Source: Aliigemmobacter aestuarii (GTDB lineage: Bacteria > Pseudomonadota > Alphaproteobacteria > Rhodobacterales > Rhodobacteraceae). From it: a stretch of DNA of 64,000 nucleotides. Positions 23,307-31,478 of this stretch are shown in pieces. The number at the start of each line of letters is the position of its first letter. Positions within the stretch are counted from its first letter, which is position 1. The stretch lies in contig NZ_SSND01000001.1 in the NCBI RefSeq assembly GCF_004799285.1, positions 434,001-498,000 on the forward strand, written 5' to 3'. The notes beneath the pieces are model-generated. The model ran no database searches. It saw nothing but the letters and a program-made list of their open reading frames with translations, and had not been told where the DNA came from. The position numbers and the translations under genes are program-made.

Positions 23307-24242
23307 TCAGGCGCGATGGCCCGCCGCGCGCACCCGTTCCAGCACGTCCTCCACGAGCGTCTCGGACATCGCGTTGACGCACTGGATGCCGAAATACCAG
23401 TAAAGGAAGCGGCCGTGCGGCCAGTTGCGGCGCATCGCCTTTCCGATGGCCCGGTCCACCGCGCCGGCCCGGTGGCAGGGCACCGCGTTGTGGTGAAAAT
23501 CCGCCCGGCCGCACAACACCACGGGTTTGCGGTGGAACATCGCCTCGATTCCCACGGCCGAATTGATCGTCACGACGCAGTCGCAGGCGGCGAGGATGTC
23601 GTGGATGTTGGCGTCCATCACCTGCACGCGGGCATCCTTGCGGGCAATACGGTGGAGGAATTCCCGCGTTTCGGGGTCCAGATCGCGGGGATGGGGCTTG
23701 ATCACGATCGGGCGCGGATCGTCGCGGGCGATCACCGCGCCGACCATCTCGCGCAGGCTGAGGTAGCAGGTTTCCGCCAGATCGCGATGCGCCTCGGATT
23801 GCAGGAAGACGGCGATGCAGCCCGAAGGCACGGGCGCCACGTCCTGGGGCTGGTCATAGCGCGAGACGCGCGCGGCGACGAGCCGCTGGCGCTGGCGGGC
23901 CATGAAGGCGCGGGCGGCCTGGCCGTCGACGGTGCCTGCGTCGAAGGGCATTGCGGCGATCGACGACAGCGCGCGGATGCCATGCGGATCGAGGTTCCAG
24001 AACGGGTAGACATAGGCGATGCCCGCGTTCAGGACGCGGGGGTGCTGTATCCGACCGTGATCCACGATGTGAAACGCCGTATCGGCCGCCACCTCGCCCT
24101 CGATCCGGTCACGGTCATGGCGGATCAGCCGGACCGCGTGGCCCGCCTCGGCCAAGCCGTCGGCCAGACGCCGGTAGAAGGGTTTCAGGCGCGCGGGGTC
24201 CTGCAGCTGGCTGTCGGGAAGGTGCAGGACGAATTCACCCAT
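23307..24242 (-). CDS. Capsule polysaccharide biosynthesis-type protein
   Basis: 311 residues resembling the KpsC/KpsS-like capsule-synthesis family (GT-B-like fold, relatives of Kdo transferases and surface-polysaccharide exporters). Supporting segments are PIVIKPHPRDLDPETREF, ACDCVVTINSAVGIEAMFHRKPVVLCG and AGIAYVYPFWNLDP. There is no signal peptide. It lies five bases after the Gfo/Idh/MocA gene on the same strand, so the pair may make or modify a surface sugar. No other capsule gene is near, and the acceptor is unknown. Confidence 0.72.
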   Translation of the reverse strand: MGEFVLHLPDSQLQDPARLKPFYRRLADGLAEAGHAVRLIRHDRDRIEGEVAADTAFHIVDHGRIQHPRVLNAGIAYVYPFWNLDPHGIRALSSIAAMPFDAGTVDGQAARAFMARQRQRLVAARVSRYDQPQDVAPVPSGCIAVFLQSEAHRDLAETCYLSLREMVGAVIARDDPRPIVIKPHPRDLDPETREFLHRIARKDARVQVMDANIHDILAACDCVVTINSAVGIEAMFHRKPVVLCGRADFHHNAVPCHRAGAVDRAIGKAMRRNWPHGRFLYWYFGIQCVNAMSETLVEDVLERVRAAGHRA

Positions 24243-24247
24243 GCGCG

Positions 24248-25267
24248 TCAGGCCGACCGCATGCCTTCGGGGGTGGGGATGTCGCCTGCCACGGCGAAGA
24301 CACGGTCGATCATCGCCTGCGTCCCGCGCGAGAATTCCAGCGGGCAGGGATAGGCCGTGCCCTGCCGGACCGACCGGCAGAACGCCTCGACCTGGAGCTT
24401 GTACTGCCGCACCGCCGGGAAGCGTTCGATGGTGACGACCTGGCCGGGGCGGTGCAGTTCGATCTGCGCGATGTCATGGGTGCCGGCGTTGAACGGGGCG
24501 GGGGCCACGCGCAGCATGCCTTCGCTGCCCTGGAAGGTGACTTCCTGCCGCGGGAAAAGCCGCATCGAGGTCATCGCGGAATAGGTGAAACGGCCCGCAG
24601 GTCCCTTCATGTCGCCGGTGACCTGCGCCCAGGTGTCGACGCCGTTCTCGCGCACGATGCGCGCGGCGAGGCTTTCCATCATGGGTTCGGCCCCGGTGGC
24701 GAAGCGGACCGAGCCGTAGGTGTAGACGCCGATGTCGCGGATTCCCCCGCCGCCGGTTTCCGGGCGGTTGCGGATGTTGCCGGGATCGGCCCGGTTGTCA
24801 TAGGAAAAGGCCGCATCCACATGCGCCACCCGGCCGATCGCGCCTTCGGCGATCAGGTCGCGGGCGCGTTGCCACTGCGGGTGATGAACGATCATGAAGG
24901 CCTCGGCCGCCAGAAGGCCGCGGGCGTCACGCGCAGCGATCAGCGTGTCGATTTCTTCGGCGCGCATCGCGACGGGCTTTTCACACAGCACATGCTTGCC
25001 CGCGGCAAGCGCCTTCAGCGTCCATTCGACATGCAGGTGATTGGGCAGCGGGATGAAGACAGCGTCGATTTCCGGATCGGCCAGCAGCGCGTCGTAATCG
25101 GCAAAGACGCGAATGGCTGGCGCGAAGGCGCGGAACGCGTCGGCCCGCGAGACGTCCGAGGTGGCGAGGGCCGCGAAGACGGCGCCGTCGGCTTCGTTGA
25201 TCGCCCGCGCCATATGTGTCAGCGCGAATTTCGCCGCCCCAAGCACGCCCCATCTGACCGGTTGCAT
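24248..25267 (-). CDS. Gfo/Idh/MocA family oxidoreductase
   Basis: 339-residue NAD(P)-dependent sugar or polyol dehydrogenase. The Rossmann motif is WGVLGAAKFA near the N-terminus and the catalytic motif is CEKPVAM at about residue 95. The second half has the family's open beta-sheet domain with GGGGIRDIGVYTYG carrying Asp and Tyr. ATG 25267 is preceded by GGAGGGG, so the longer frame to 25327 is rejected. Probably cotranscribed with the capsule-type gene. Confidence 0.87.
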   Translation of the reverse strand: MQPVRWGVLGAAKFALTHMARAINEADGAVFAALATSDVSRADAFRAFAPAIRVFADYDALLADPEIDAVFIPLPNHLHVEWTLKALAAGKHVLCEKPVAMRAEEIDTLIAARDARGLLAAEAFMIVHHPQWQRARDLIAEGAIGRVAHVDAAFSYDNRADPGNIRNRPETGGGGIRDIGVYTYGSVRFATGAEPMMESLAARIVRENGVDTWAQVTGDMKGPAGRFTYSAMTSMRLFPRQEVTFQGSEGMLRVAPAPFNAGTHDIAQIELHRPGQVVTIERFPAVRQYKLQVEAFCRSVRQGTAYPCPLEFSRGTQAMIDRVFAVAGDIPTPEGMRSA

Positions 25268-25389
25268 CGCCGCCCCTCCTGTCCTGTCGCCGCCCGCAAG
25301 GCTAGCGGGCGCGCGGTCCGGCTGCAATGGCCCGCGGCCCGCACGGCACCGGCTTCAGTCGCCAGTCACCAGCCGTCATTCGCCAGCAG

Positions 25390-26145
25390 TCAATCGTCGG
25401 TCTGGCCGTTCGCGGCATCCGGCGGCGACCCGGTCAGGTGGCGCATGATGCACCACAGGATCAGCGCCAGATACCCGAGATCGAAGACCAGCAGCGTGAT
25501 CCACGGGTAGGACAGAAGCGCCGCCACCAGCGCGACCGCCGCCAGCACGATGTAACGGACGTTGTCGGCATAGAAGGTCAGCTTCTTGAACGACGGGGTC
25601 TCGAAGGTGGCCACCATCAGCCAGGCCACCGCCACCAGCCAGAGCGCAATCAGGGGTTCCAGCGCGGGCTTGCCGGTGCCGAAGGTATTTGCCAGAAGCA
25701 TCGGCAAAAGGACCAGAAGCGCCCCCGCGGGCGAGGGCACGCCGCGAAATACCGTGCCATCGCTGTCTGGCTCGCGCGCGCCGATGTTGAAGCGGGCAAG
25801 GCGCATCGCGCAGGCCACGGCATAGATCAGCGCACCGATCCAGCCTTCGCGCGTCATCACGTCCTGAAACGCCCAGAGATACAGCACGACCGCCGGGGCC
25901 ACGCCGAAGTTCACGAGGTCGCAGAGGCTGTCGAGTTCGGCGCCGATCGAGCTTTCGCTTTTCAGAAGCCGCGCGATGCGCCCGTCAAGCCCGTCGAGGA
26001 TCGCCGCAAGGATGATGAACCCGACCGCAAGGCCGAAACGCCCGTCGATCCCCCATTTGATCGCCGTCAGCCCGGCGCAGAGCGCGCCGATCGTCAGCAG
26101 GTTCGGCAGGATCTGGGCGAGGTGAAGCTTGCGGCGTTCGGCCAT
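25390..26145 (-). CDS. pssA: CDP-diacylglycerol-serine O-phosphatidyltransferase
   Basis: Integral membrane enzyme making phosphatidylserine from CDP-diacylglycerol and serine. 251 residues with several membrane helices; the CDP-alcohol phosphotransferase motif D-G-x2-D-G-x2-A-R-x8-G-x3-D-x3-D occupies about residues 51-75 (beginning DGLDGRIARLL). It follows psd by three bases, so the two steps from CDP-diacylglycerol to phosphatidylethanolamine are made from one operon. Confidence 0.95.
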   Translation of the reverse strand: MAERRKLHLAQILPNLLTIGALCAGLTAIKWGIDGRFGLAVGFIILAAILDGLDGRIARLLKSESSIGAELDSLCDLVNFGVAPAVVLYLWAFQDVMTREGWIGALIYAVACAMRLARFNIGAREPDSDGTVFRGVPSPAGALLVLLPMLLANTFGTGKPALEPLIALWLVAVAWLMVATFETPSFKKLTFYADNVRYIVLAAVALVAALLSYPWITLLVFDLGYLALILWCIMRHLTGSPPDAANGQTDD

Positions 26146-26148
26146 CGG

Positions 26149-26841
26149 TCATTCGACCTTCACGCTGCGGGGGCTGTTGCCGCGGCCGATCTCGGCCAGG
26201 ACCGTTTCCCCGGCCACCATGGTCTGGCCAAGGCCGACCAGCGGCTCCACGCCGGGCGGCAGGTAGACATCGAGACGCGAGCCGAAGCGGATCAGGCCAA
26301 AGCGTTCGCCGGTGCGCAGCCCGTCGCCTTCGCGCGCGAAGGGCACGATGCGCCGGGCGACGAGCCCCGCGATCTGCACCACGACCAGCGGGCGGCCATC
26401 CTCCATCCGGATCAGCAGGCTGTTGCGTTCGTTGTCCTCGGATGCCTTGTCGAGCGAGGCGTTCAGGAACTTGCCGGGGCGATAGGCCATCTTTTCCAGC
26501 GTGCCGGCGATCGGGGCGCGGTTCACATGGCAGTTGAACACTGACATGAAGACCGACACGCGGGTCAGCGGTTCGGCGGGCAGGCCCAGTTCGGCGGGCG
26601 GCACGGCGGGTTCGATCAACGAAACCACGCCATCGGCGGGCGAGACCATGATCCCCTTGCCCTGCGGCACAGCGCGCTTTGGGTCGCGGAAGAAATAGTA
26701 GCACCAGACAGTCAGCCCCAGCCCGATCCAGCCCAAAGGCTGCCAGAGCCAGAACAGAACCAGGGTCACCAGCCCGAAGACCGGCACGAACCGCCACCCT
26801 TCCGGGTGCATCGGCTTGAGGAATGTGTCACGCATTTTCAT
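26149..26841 (-). CDS. psd: Phosphatidylserine decarboxylase (short form)
   Basis: 230-residue proenzyme of the archaeal/alphaproteobacterial short type. An N-terminal membrane segment lies at about residues 18-55 and VSPADGVV follows. The self-cleavage site FGS at residues 186-188 gives the pyruvoyl group on Ser188 after cleavage at Gly187. Converts phosphatidylserine to phosphatidylethanolamine. ATG 26841, with AGAGGG upstream, is preferred over the ATG at 26877. It is upstream of pssA in the same operon. Confidence 0.94.
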   Translation of the reverse strand: MKMRDTFLKPMHPEGWRFVPVFGLVTLVLFWLWQPLGWIGLGLTVWCYYFFRDPKRAVPQGKGIMVSPADGVVSLIEPAVPPAELGLPAEPLTRVSVFMSVFNCHVNRAPIAGTLEKMAYRPGKFLNASLDKASEDNERNSLLIRMEDGRPLVVVQIAGLVARRIVPFAREGDGLRTGERFGLIRFGSRLDVYLPPGVEPLVGLGQTMVAGETVLAEIGRGNSPRSVKVE

Positions 26842-27042
26842 GCCACGCCCTCTAGCGCCACGGCGGGCTTTCGGCAATGGAAAAGGCTATCCGGCGGCTG
26901 CGGCATCCTTGGCGGGCGGCTGCCGGGCAGGGCTTTGGGCGCTTGGCTTTCTCGCCGTCCGGCTTCATCGGCAGCGCAGCACTTGCGGGAAAAACCTTCA
27001 TCGTCGCACGGCGCCACGGACCGCTTCGGATCACAACGGAAA

Positions 27043-27069
27043 GGGGGCAGCCCCTGACGGGCCGCCCCC
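27043..27069 (-). terminator. Probable terminator of rpoH
   Basis: An interrupted stem with a six-pair outer part (GGGGGC/GCCCCC), one mismatch and a four-pair inner part, 25-51 bases past the rpoH stop. The minus-strand continuation has only a short T-poor tail (TTCCGTT), so efficiency is uncertain. Confidence 0.5.
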
Positions 27070-27093
27070 TCGCCTTGCGGCATCTCATCCGTT

Positions 27094-27990
27094 TCAGACC
27101 GGCACGGTCATGCCCTTGCCGCGTGCCAGTTCGCGCATCTTTTTTTGCAGCTTCTCGAAGGCGCGCACCTCGATCTGGCGGATGCGTTCGCGGCTGACGC
27201 CGTAGCTTTCCGACAGGTCCTCCAGCGTCACGGCGTCTTCCGACAGGCGGCGCTGCACCAGGATGTCGCGTTCGCGTTCGTTCAGCACCGACATGGCCTG
27301 TGCCAGCAGTTCGCGCCGCAGTTCCAGTTCGTCGCGCTCTGCATAGTCGGCGGCCTGGTCGCTGTCTTCGTCCTCGAGCCAGTCCTGCCACTGGCTGCTG
27401 CCTTCGCCATCCGAACCGATGGTCGCATTCAGCGATGCATCGGACCCCGACAGGCGGCGGTTCATCTCGATCACCTCGTCCTCGGTCACCGAAAGGTCCT
27501 TGGCGATCTGGGCGACGTTCTCGGGGCGCAGGTCGCCGTCTTCCAGCGCGCCGACCTTGGCCTTGGCCTTGCGCAGGTTGAAGAAAAGCTTTTTCTGCGC
27601 GCTGGTGGTGCCCAGTTTCACAAGGCTCCACGACCGCAGGATGTATTCCTGGATCGAGGCGCGGATCCACCACATCGCATAGGTGGCAAGGCGAAAGCCC
27701 TTTTCGGGGTCGAACCGCTTGACGGCCTGCATCAGGCCCACGTTCGCCTCGGAGATCACCTCGGCCTGCGGCAGGCCATAGCCGCGATAGCCCATGGCGA
27801 TCTTGGCCGCCAGGCGCAGGTGGCTTGTCACCAGACGGTGCGCGGCCTGCGGGTCCTGATGATCGACCCAGGCCTTGGCCAGCATGTATTCCTCTTCCGG
27901 CTCCAGCAGGGGAAACTTGCGGATTTCCTGCATGTAGCGGTTAAGCCCCTGTTCCGGGCTCGGTGCGGGAAGATTGGTATAGGTGGTCAT
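27094..27990 (-). CDS. rpoH: RNA polymerase heat-shock sigma factor RpoH
   Basis: 298-residue sigma-32 family protein. Region 2 includes FRLATYAMWWIRASIQEYILRS with the -10 recognition helix; the RpoH box segment QKKLFFNLRKAK follows; region 4 ends with SESYGVSRERIRQIEVRAFEKL, the -35 helix-turn-helix. It directs heat-shock and, in Rhodobacteraceae, oxidative-stress genes. ATG 27990 is fixed by AAGGAGG nine bases upstream. Family members in this order are often duplicated (RpoHI/RpoHII); which copy this is cannot be told here. Confidence 0.93.
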   Translation of the reverse strand: MTTYTNLPAPSPEQGLNRYMQEIRKFPLLEPEEEYMLAKAWVDHQDPQAAHRLVTSHLRLAAKIAMGYRGYGLPQAEVISEANVGLMQAVKRFDPEKGFRLATYAMWWIRASIQEYILRSWSLVKLGTTSAQKKLFFNLRKAKAKVGALEDGDLRPENVAQIAKDLSVTEDEVIEMNRRLSGSDASLNATIGSDGEGSSQWQDWLEDEDSDQAADYAERDELELRRELLAQAMSVLNERERDILVQRRLSEDAVTLEDLSESYGVSRERIRQIEVRAFEKLQKKMRELARGKGMTVPV

Positions 27991-28041
27991 GTCGATGCCC
28001 CTCCTTGTCCTTGCGTGCCTCGCGCCCCGCAAGGACCGTGC

Positions 28042-28070
28042 AAGATAATGCGCCCGGTCCCGTGCTGCAA
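28042..28070 (-). promoter_or_regulatory. Possible rpoH promoter
   Basis: On the minus strand, TTGCAG (28065-28070) and TATCTT (28042-28047) are 17 bases apart, giving a start about 45 bases upstream of the rpoH ATG. Each box matches the sigma-70 consensus at four of six bases. Purely a pattern match. Confidence 0.3.
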
Positions 28071-28203
28071 GATGCCAGCCACGTTACGGGCTTTTCACGT
28101 CAGATGGGCAATCCTCCGTCGCATGTGAACGATTATTACATGGCGGTCACGCGAATGTCAGGCGTGCGGCACCCGGAGCAACGCCTCGGGCGCCGCCTGC
28201 GCG

Positions 28204-29049
28204 TCAGTGCGAGGCCACCGCCTCCTGTCGCTGGGTGCCCAGACCCTGCACCGTCAGTTCCATCACGTCACCGGGCCGCAGGAAGCGCTGCGGCTTCATC
28301 CCCAGACCGACGCCCGAAGGCGTGCCGGTGGCGATGATGTCGCCCGGCATCAGGCGCATGAACTGGCTCATGTACGAGACGATCGCGGCCACGCCGAAGA
28401 TCATGTCGTCGGTGTTCGAGGATTGCACCACCTGCCCGTTCAACGACAGGCTGAGGTCAAGCGTCTGCGGATCGGGCACCTCGTCGGCCGTCACCAGCCA
28501 CGGGCCCACGGGGCCGAAGGTGGGGGCGGATTTGCCCTTCATCCACTGCCCGCCCCGTTCCATCTGGAACGAGCGTTCAGACACGTCGTTGATCGTGCAG
28601 TAGCCCGCCACGCAGGACAGCGCCTCGGCTTCTGTGACGTATTGCGTCTCGCGGCCGATGACGACGCCCAGTTCCACTTCCCAGTCGGTCTTTTCCGATC
28701 CGCGCGGGATCACCACCGGGTCGAACGGCCCCGAAAGCGACGAGGCCGCCTTGGAAAACAGGATCGGTTCCTTCGGCGGTTCCATCCCGGTTTCGGCGGC
28801 GTGCTTGGCATAGTTCAGGCCGATGCCGTAGAAATTCGGCACAGAGGCCAGGCAGGCCCCGATCCGCCCCGGATTTTCGACAACCGGCAGGCTGGCCACG
28901 TCCAGCGCGCGGATCCGGTCCAGCGCCGCAAGGGACACATCCGCCCCGGCGAAATCGGCCACCTTGCCCGAAAGGTCGCGGACCCGCCCCTCGGCATCCA
29001 GAAGGCCCGGCTTTTCCTGGCCCGCAGGCCCGTAACGCAAGAGTTTCAT
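28204..29049 (-). CDS. Fumarylacetoacetate hydrolase family enzyme (2,4-diketo-3-deoxy-sugar-acid hydrolase candidate)
   Basis: 281 residues; FAH fold with metal ligands Glu124 and Glu126 (DWEVELGVVIGR) and Asp155 (CTINDVSER), and the C-terminal GDIIATGTPSGVGLG loop. In cluster context, with an IlvD/Edd dehydratase and a dehydrogenase of the 2-keto-3-deoxy-fuconate type, the likely reaction is C-C bond hydrolysis of a 2,4-diketo-3-deoxy sugar acid to pyruvate plus a hydroxy acid. That specificity is inferred. The ATG overlaps the GntR gene stop by four bases. Confidence 0.85.
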   Translation of the reverse strand: MKLLRYGPAGQEKPGLLDAEGRVRDLSGKVADFAGADVSLAALDRIRALDVASLPVVENPGRIGACLASVPNFYGIGLNYAKHAAETGMEPPKEPILFSKAASSLSGPFDPVVIPRGSEKTDWEVELGVVIGRETQYVTEAEALSCVAGYCTINDVSERSFQMERGGQWMKGKSAPTFGPVGPWLVTADEVPDPQTLDLSLSLNGQVVQSSNTDDMIFGVAAIVSYMSQFMRLMPGDIIATGTPSGVGLGMKPQRFLRPGDVMELTVQGLGTQRQEAVASH

Positions 29050-29732
29050 GTGGCGTCTCCCTTGTTGGTCGTGGTGTCTTTTCCGGGCGTCTCGGTCGCG
29101 ACGACACGTCGGATGTCGTCGGCAAGATGCCCTAGATGGCGTTCGATGGCCATCCGCGCCGCCACCGGATCGCGGGCGCGCAGCGCATCGAGGATGCGGC
29201 CATGTTCCTGCAGCACCCGGTCGCGGGCGCGTTTCTGCCGGGCGGCCAGAAAGCGCGCATGCCAAAGCCGCTGCAGAAAGGCGCGATGGGTTTCGGCCAG
29301 CGCGCGGTTGTGCGACGCCTCGGCGATGGCGGTGTGGAAGGACATGTCGATCTCGAACATGTCGAGCGGGTCGGTTTCGGCAAAACGGTCGGCCATCGTG
29401 GCCAGGATCCCCGCGATGCGGTCCAGATCGGCACCGGTCGCGGCGGTGCAGGCGAGTTCGGCCGACAGCTTTTCCAGCGCGATCAGGACAAGCGTCTGGT
29501 CGGCCAGGTCCTTGACGTTGGGGCGGGCCACGATGGGGCTGCGCGAGGGGCGCAGTTCCACCAGCCCTTCCTTGGCCAGGATGCGGATCGCCTCGCGCAT
29601 CGGCGTGCGGCTGACGCCAAGGTCGCTGGCGTTGTCGCGTTCCTTGATCGGGGCGCCGGGCGGCAGCGTTCCGCGCAGGATGTCCCGGCGCAGGCGCGTC
29701 GCGATCTGTTCGGCAAGAACCGTTTCCGTCAT
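29046..29732 (-). CDS. GntR/FadR-type (FCD domain) transcriptional regulator
   Basis: 228 residues: winged HTH at about residues 8-72 (NASDLGVSRTPMREAIRILAKEGLVEL) and an all-helical FCD effector domain, including DMSFHTAIAEASHN with its metal-binding His/Asp residues. ATG 29732 was chosen because the HTH begins close after it; the frame upstream to 29879 is non-homologous. Encoded in one unit with the FAH hydrolase and divergent from an SDR gene. Palindromes with core TGGTATACCA, matching the UxuR-like operator type, lie in front of both the SDR gene and the dehydratase gene. Confidence 0.9.
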   Translation of the reverse strand: MTETVLAEQIATRLRRDILRGTLPPGAPIKERDNASDLGVSRTPMREAIRILAKEGLVELRPSRSPIVARPNVKDLADQTLVLIALEKLSAELACTAATGADLDRIAGILATMADRFAETDPLDMFEIDMSFHTAIAEASHNRALAETHRAFLQRLWHARFLAARQKRARDRVLQEHGRILDALRARDPVAARMAIERHLGHLADDIRRVVATETPGKDTTTNKGDAT

Positions 29733-29818
29733 CAAGGCCCCTGTCGGCGATCCCCGGCGATATCGGCCCCCAGAACAGAGCCATTCCGGCGGGCGCGTCA
29801 AGGGCAAGCGGCGCAAAA

Positions 29819-29828
29819 TGGTATACCA
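29819..29828. promoter_or_regulatory. GntR-type operator, site 1
   Basis: Perfect 10-base palindrome TGGTATACCA in the 208-base region between the divergent GntR and SDR genes, 87 bases from the GntR ATG. The same ten bases form the core of the longer palindrome upstream of the dehydratase gene. Confidence 0.7.
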
Positions 29829-29940
29829 CGGGCGGCAGACGGTTGATCCGCCGCCGGTTTCCGGGGATGGTCCGGGCAAGGGTTGGCCATCGCGCGACCG
29901 GAACGCCCCGGCGCCCGTGCTGGCACGAAGGGAGGATGGG

Positions 29941-30663
29941 ATGAGACTTCAGGGCAAACGGGCCTTTGTCACGGCGGCGGGTCAGGGGATTGGCCGCGCG
30001 ATTGCCGAAGCCTTCGCGCGCGAGGGGGCGCATGTGGTCGCGGCGGATCTGAACGGCGCACTGCTGGAAGGGCTTGAGGTGGCCGAGCGTCTTGCGCTTG
30101 ATGCAACCGACGCCGCGGCGCTGAAACGCGCGGTGACAGAGGCGCGGCCCACGGTCCTTGTGAATTGCACCGGCATTGTCCATTCCGGCACCGTGCTGGA
30201 GGCAACCGACGACGAATTCGACTTTGCCATGAACCTGAACGTGCGGCCGCATTTCCATGCCATCCAGGCCGCCCTGCCCCACATGATCGCCACGGGGGGC
30301 GGGTCGATCATCGGCATCGCCTCGGTCGTGTCGTCGATGCTGGGGGTGCCCAACCGGTTCATCTACGGCCTGTCGAAAGCCGCGGTGATCGGGCTGACGA
30401 AATCGGTGGCGCGGGACTATGTTACAAAGGGCATCCGCTGCAACTGCATCGCCCCGGGCACCGTGGACAGCCCCAGCCTGCACGACCGGCTGCGCGCCAC
30501 CGGCGACTATGACGCCGCGATGACTGCCTTCGTCGCGCGCCAGCCGATGGGCCGCCTTGGCCGGGCGCACGAGATCGCCGATCTGGCGATCTATCTGGCC
30601 AGCGACGAAAGCGCCTACATGACCGGGCAGAGCCTTGCCATCGACGGCGGCATGACGCTCTGA
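29941..30663 (+). CDS. Short-chain dehydrogenase, 2-keto-3-deoxy-L-fuconate dehydrogenase-like
   Basis: 240-residue SDR. Cofactor loop TAAGQGIG at residues 11-18 and active site Ser128, Tyr142-x3-Lys146. The segment IAPGTVDSPSL followed by a C-terminal MTGQSLAIDGGMTL is typical of the DHRS6/2-keto-3-deoxy-L-fuconate dehydrogenase branch. Likely oxidises a 2-keto-3-deoxy sugar acid at C4, giving the substrate of the FAH-family hydrolase. GGGAGGA lies upstream of the ATG; site 1 operator sits in its promoter region. Converges on the second SDR gene. Confidence 0.85.
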   Translation: MRLQGKRAFVTAAGQGIGRAIAEAFAREGAHVVAADLNGALLEGLEVAERLALDATDAAALKRAVTEARPTVLVNCTGIVHSGTVLEATDDEFDFAMNLNVRPHFHAIQAALPHMIATGGGSIIGIASVVSSMLGVPNRFIYGLSKAAVIGLTKSVARDYVTKGIRCNCIAPGTVDSPSLHDRLRATGDYDAAMTAFVARQPMGRLGRAHEIADLAIYLASDESAYMTGQSLAIDGGMTL

Positions 30664-30680
30664 GCGATGCCCGCGCGGCC

Positions 30681-31415
30681 TCAGCCCCGCCCGATGAACG
30701 GCATGTTCGTGGCCATCACCGTCATGAACTGGACGTTCGCACCGGGGGGCAGGCTGGCCATGTAAAGGACCGACCGCGCCACATCGGCCACGTCCATCAC
30801 CGGTTCCACCGCAATGGACCCGTCGGCCTGCGGCACGCCCTTCGTCATCTGCGTCACCATCTCGGTCAGGGCGTTGCCGATGTCGATCTGCCCGCAGGCG
30901 ATGCCGAAGGGGCGACCATCCAGGCTGATCGTCTTGGTCAGGCCGGTGATCGCATGCTTTGACGCGGTATAGGCCACCGAACCGGGGCGCGGCGCATGGG
31001 CCGAGATCGAGCCGTTGTTGATGATCCGCCCGCCCTGCGGGGTCTGATGGCGCATCACGCGGAAGGCGGCGCGGGCAGCGATGAAGCTGCCGGTCAGGTT
31101 CACGTCGATCAGTTGCCGCCAGTCATCGATCGGAACCTCGTCGATCGTGGTCCCTTTCAGCATGATGCCCGCGTTGTTGAACAGGACATCAAGCCGCCCC
31201 CAGGCCGCGACCGCCCGGTCAAAGGCGGCATCGGCCTGCGCCTCGTCGGTGATGTCGCAGGGCAGGATCAGCGCGCGGTCGTGCCCGCCCGCGGTTTCCT
31301 CCAGCGCCTCGGCCCGGCGTCCCAGAAGGCCCACCGGCCAGCCCGCATCCAGAAAGGCGCGGGCGGTGGCGCGGCCGATACCGGACCCGGCCCCGGTGAT
31401 GATGATCGTCTTCAT
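30681..31415 (-). CDS. Short-chain dehydrogenase/reductase
   Basis: 244-residue classical [11 protein letters not shown] at residues 7-14, NNAG at 80-83, Ser at 136-138 and Tyr149-x3-Lys153. It lies 63 bases after the IlvD/Edd dehydratase gene on the same strand and so is probably in its operon. The most likely role is oxidation of the free sugar or alcohol at the start of the pathway, but the substrate cannot be read from sequence. Confidence 0.83.
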   Translation of the reverse strand: MKTIIITGAGSGIGRATARAFLDAGWPVGLLGRRAEALEETAGGHDRALILPCDITDEAQADAAFDRAVAAWGRLDVLFNNAGIMLKGTTIDEVPIDDWRQLIDVNLTGSFIAARAAFRVMRHQTPQGGRIINNGSISAHAPRPGSVAYTASKHAITGLTKTISLDGRPFGIACGQIDIGNALTEMVTQMTKGVPQADGSIAVEPVMDVADVARSVLYMASLPPGANVQFMTVMATNMPFIGRG

Positions 31416-31478
31416 GGCAGTCTCGCTTTCGGTCTGCCCCCCGCCGGACGGCTGCAGCCGTTCCCGCGGGGGGCCGTT

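Noticed and set aside
28207-29940. Long plus-strand frame running into the SDR gene
   Set aside because: Antisense to the FAH and GntR genes; only the part from 29941 is a real protein.
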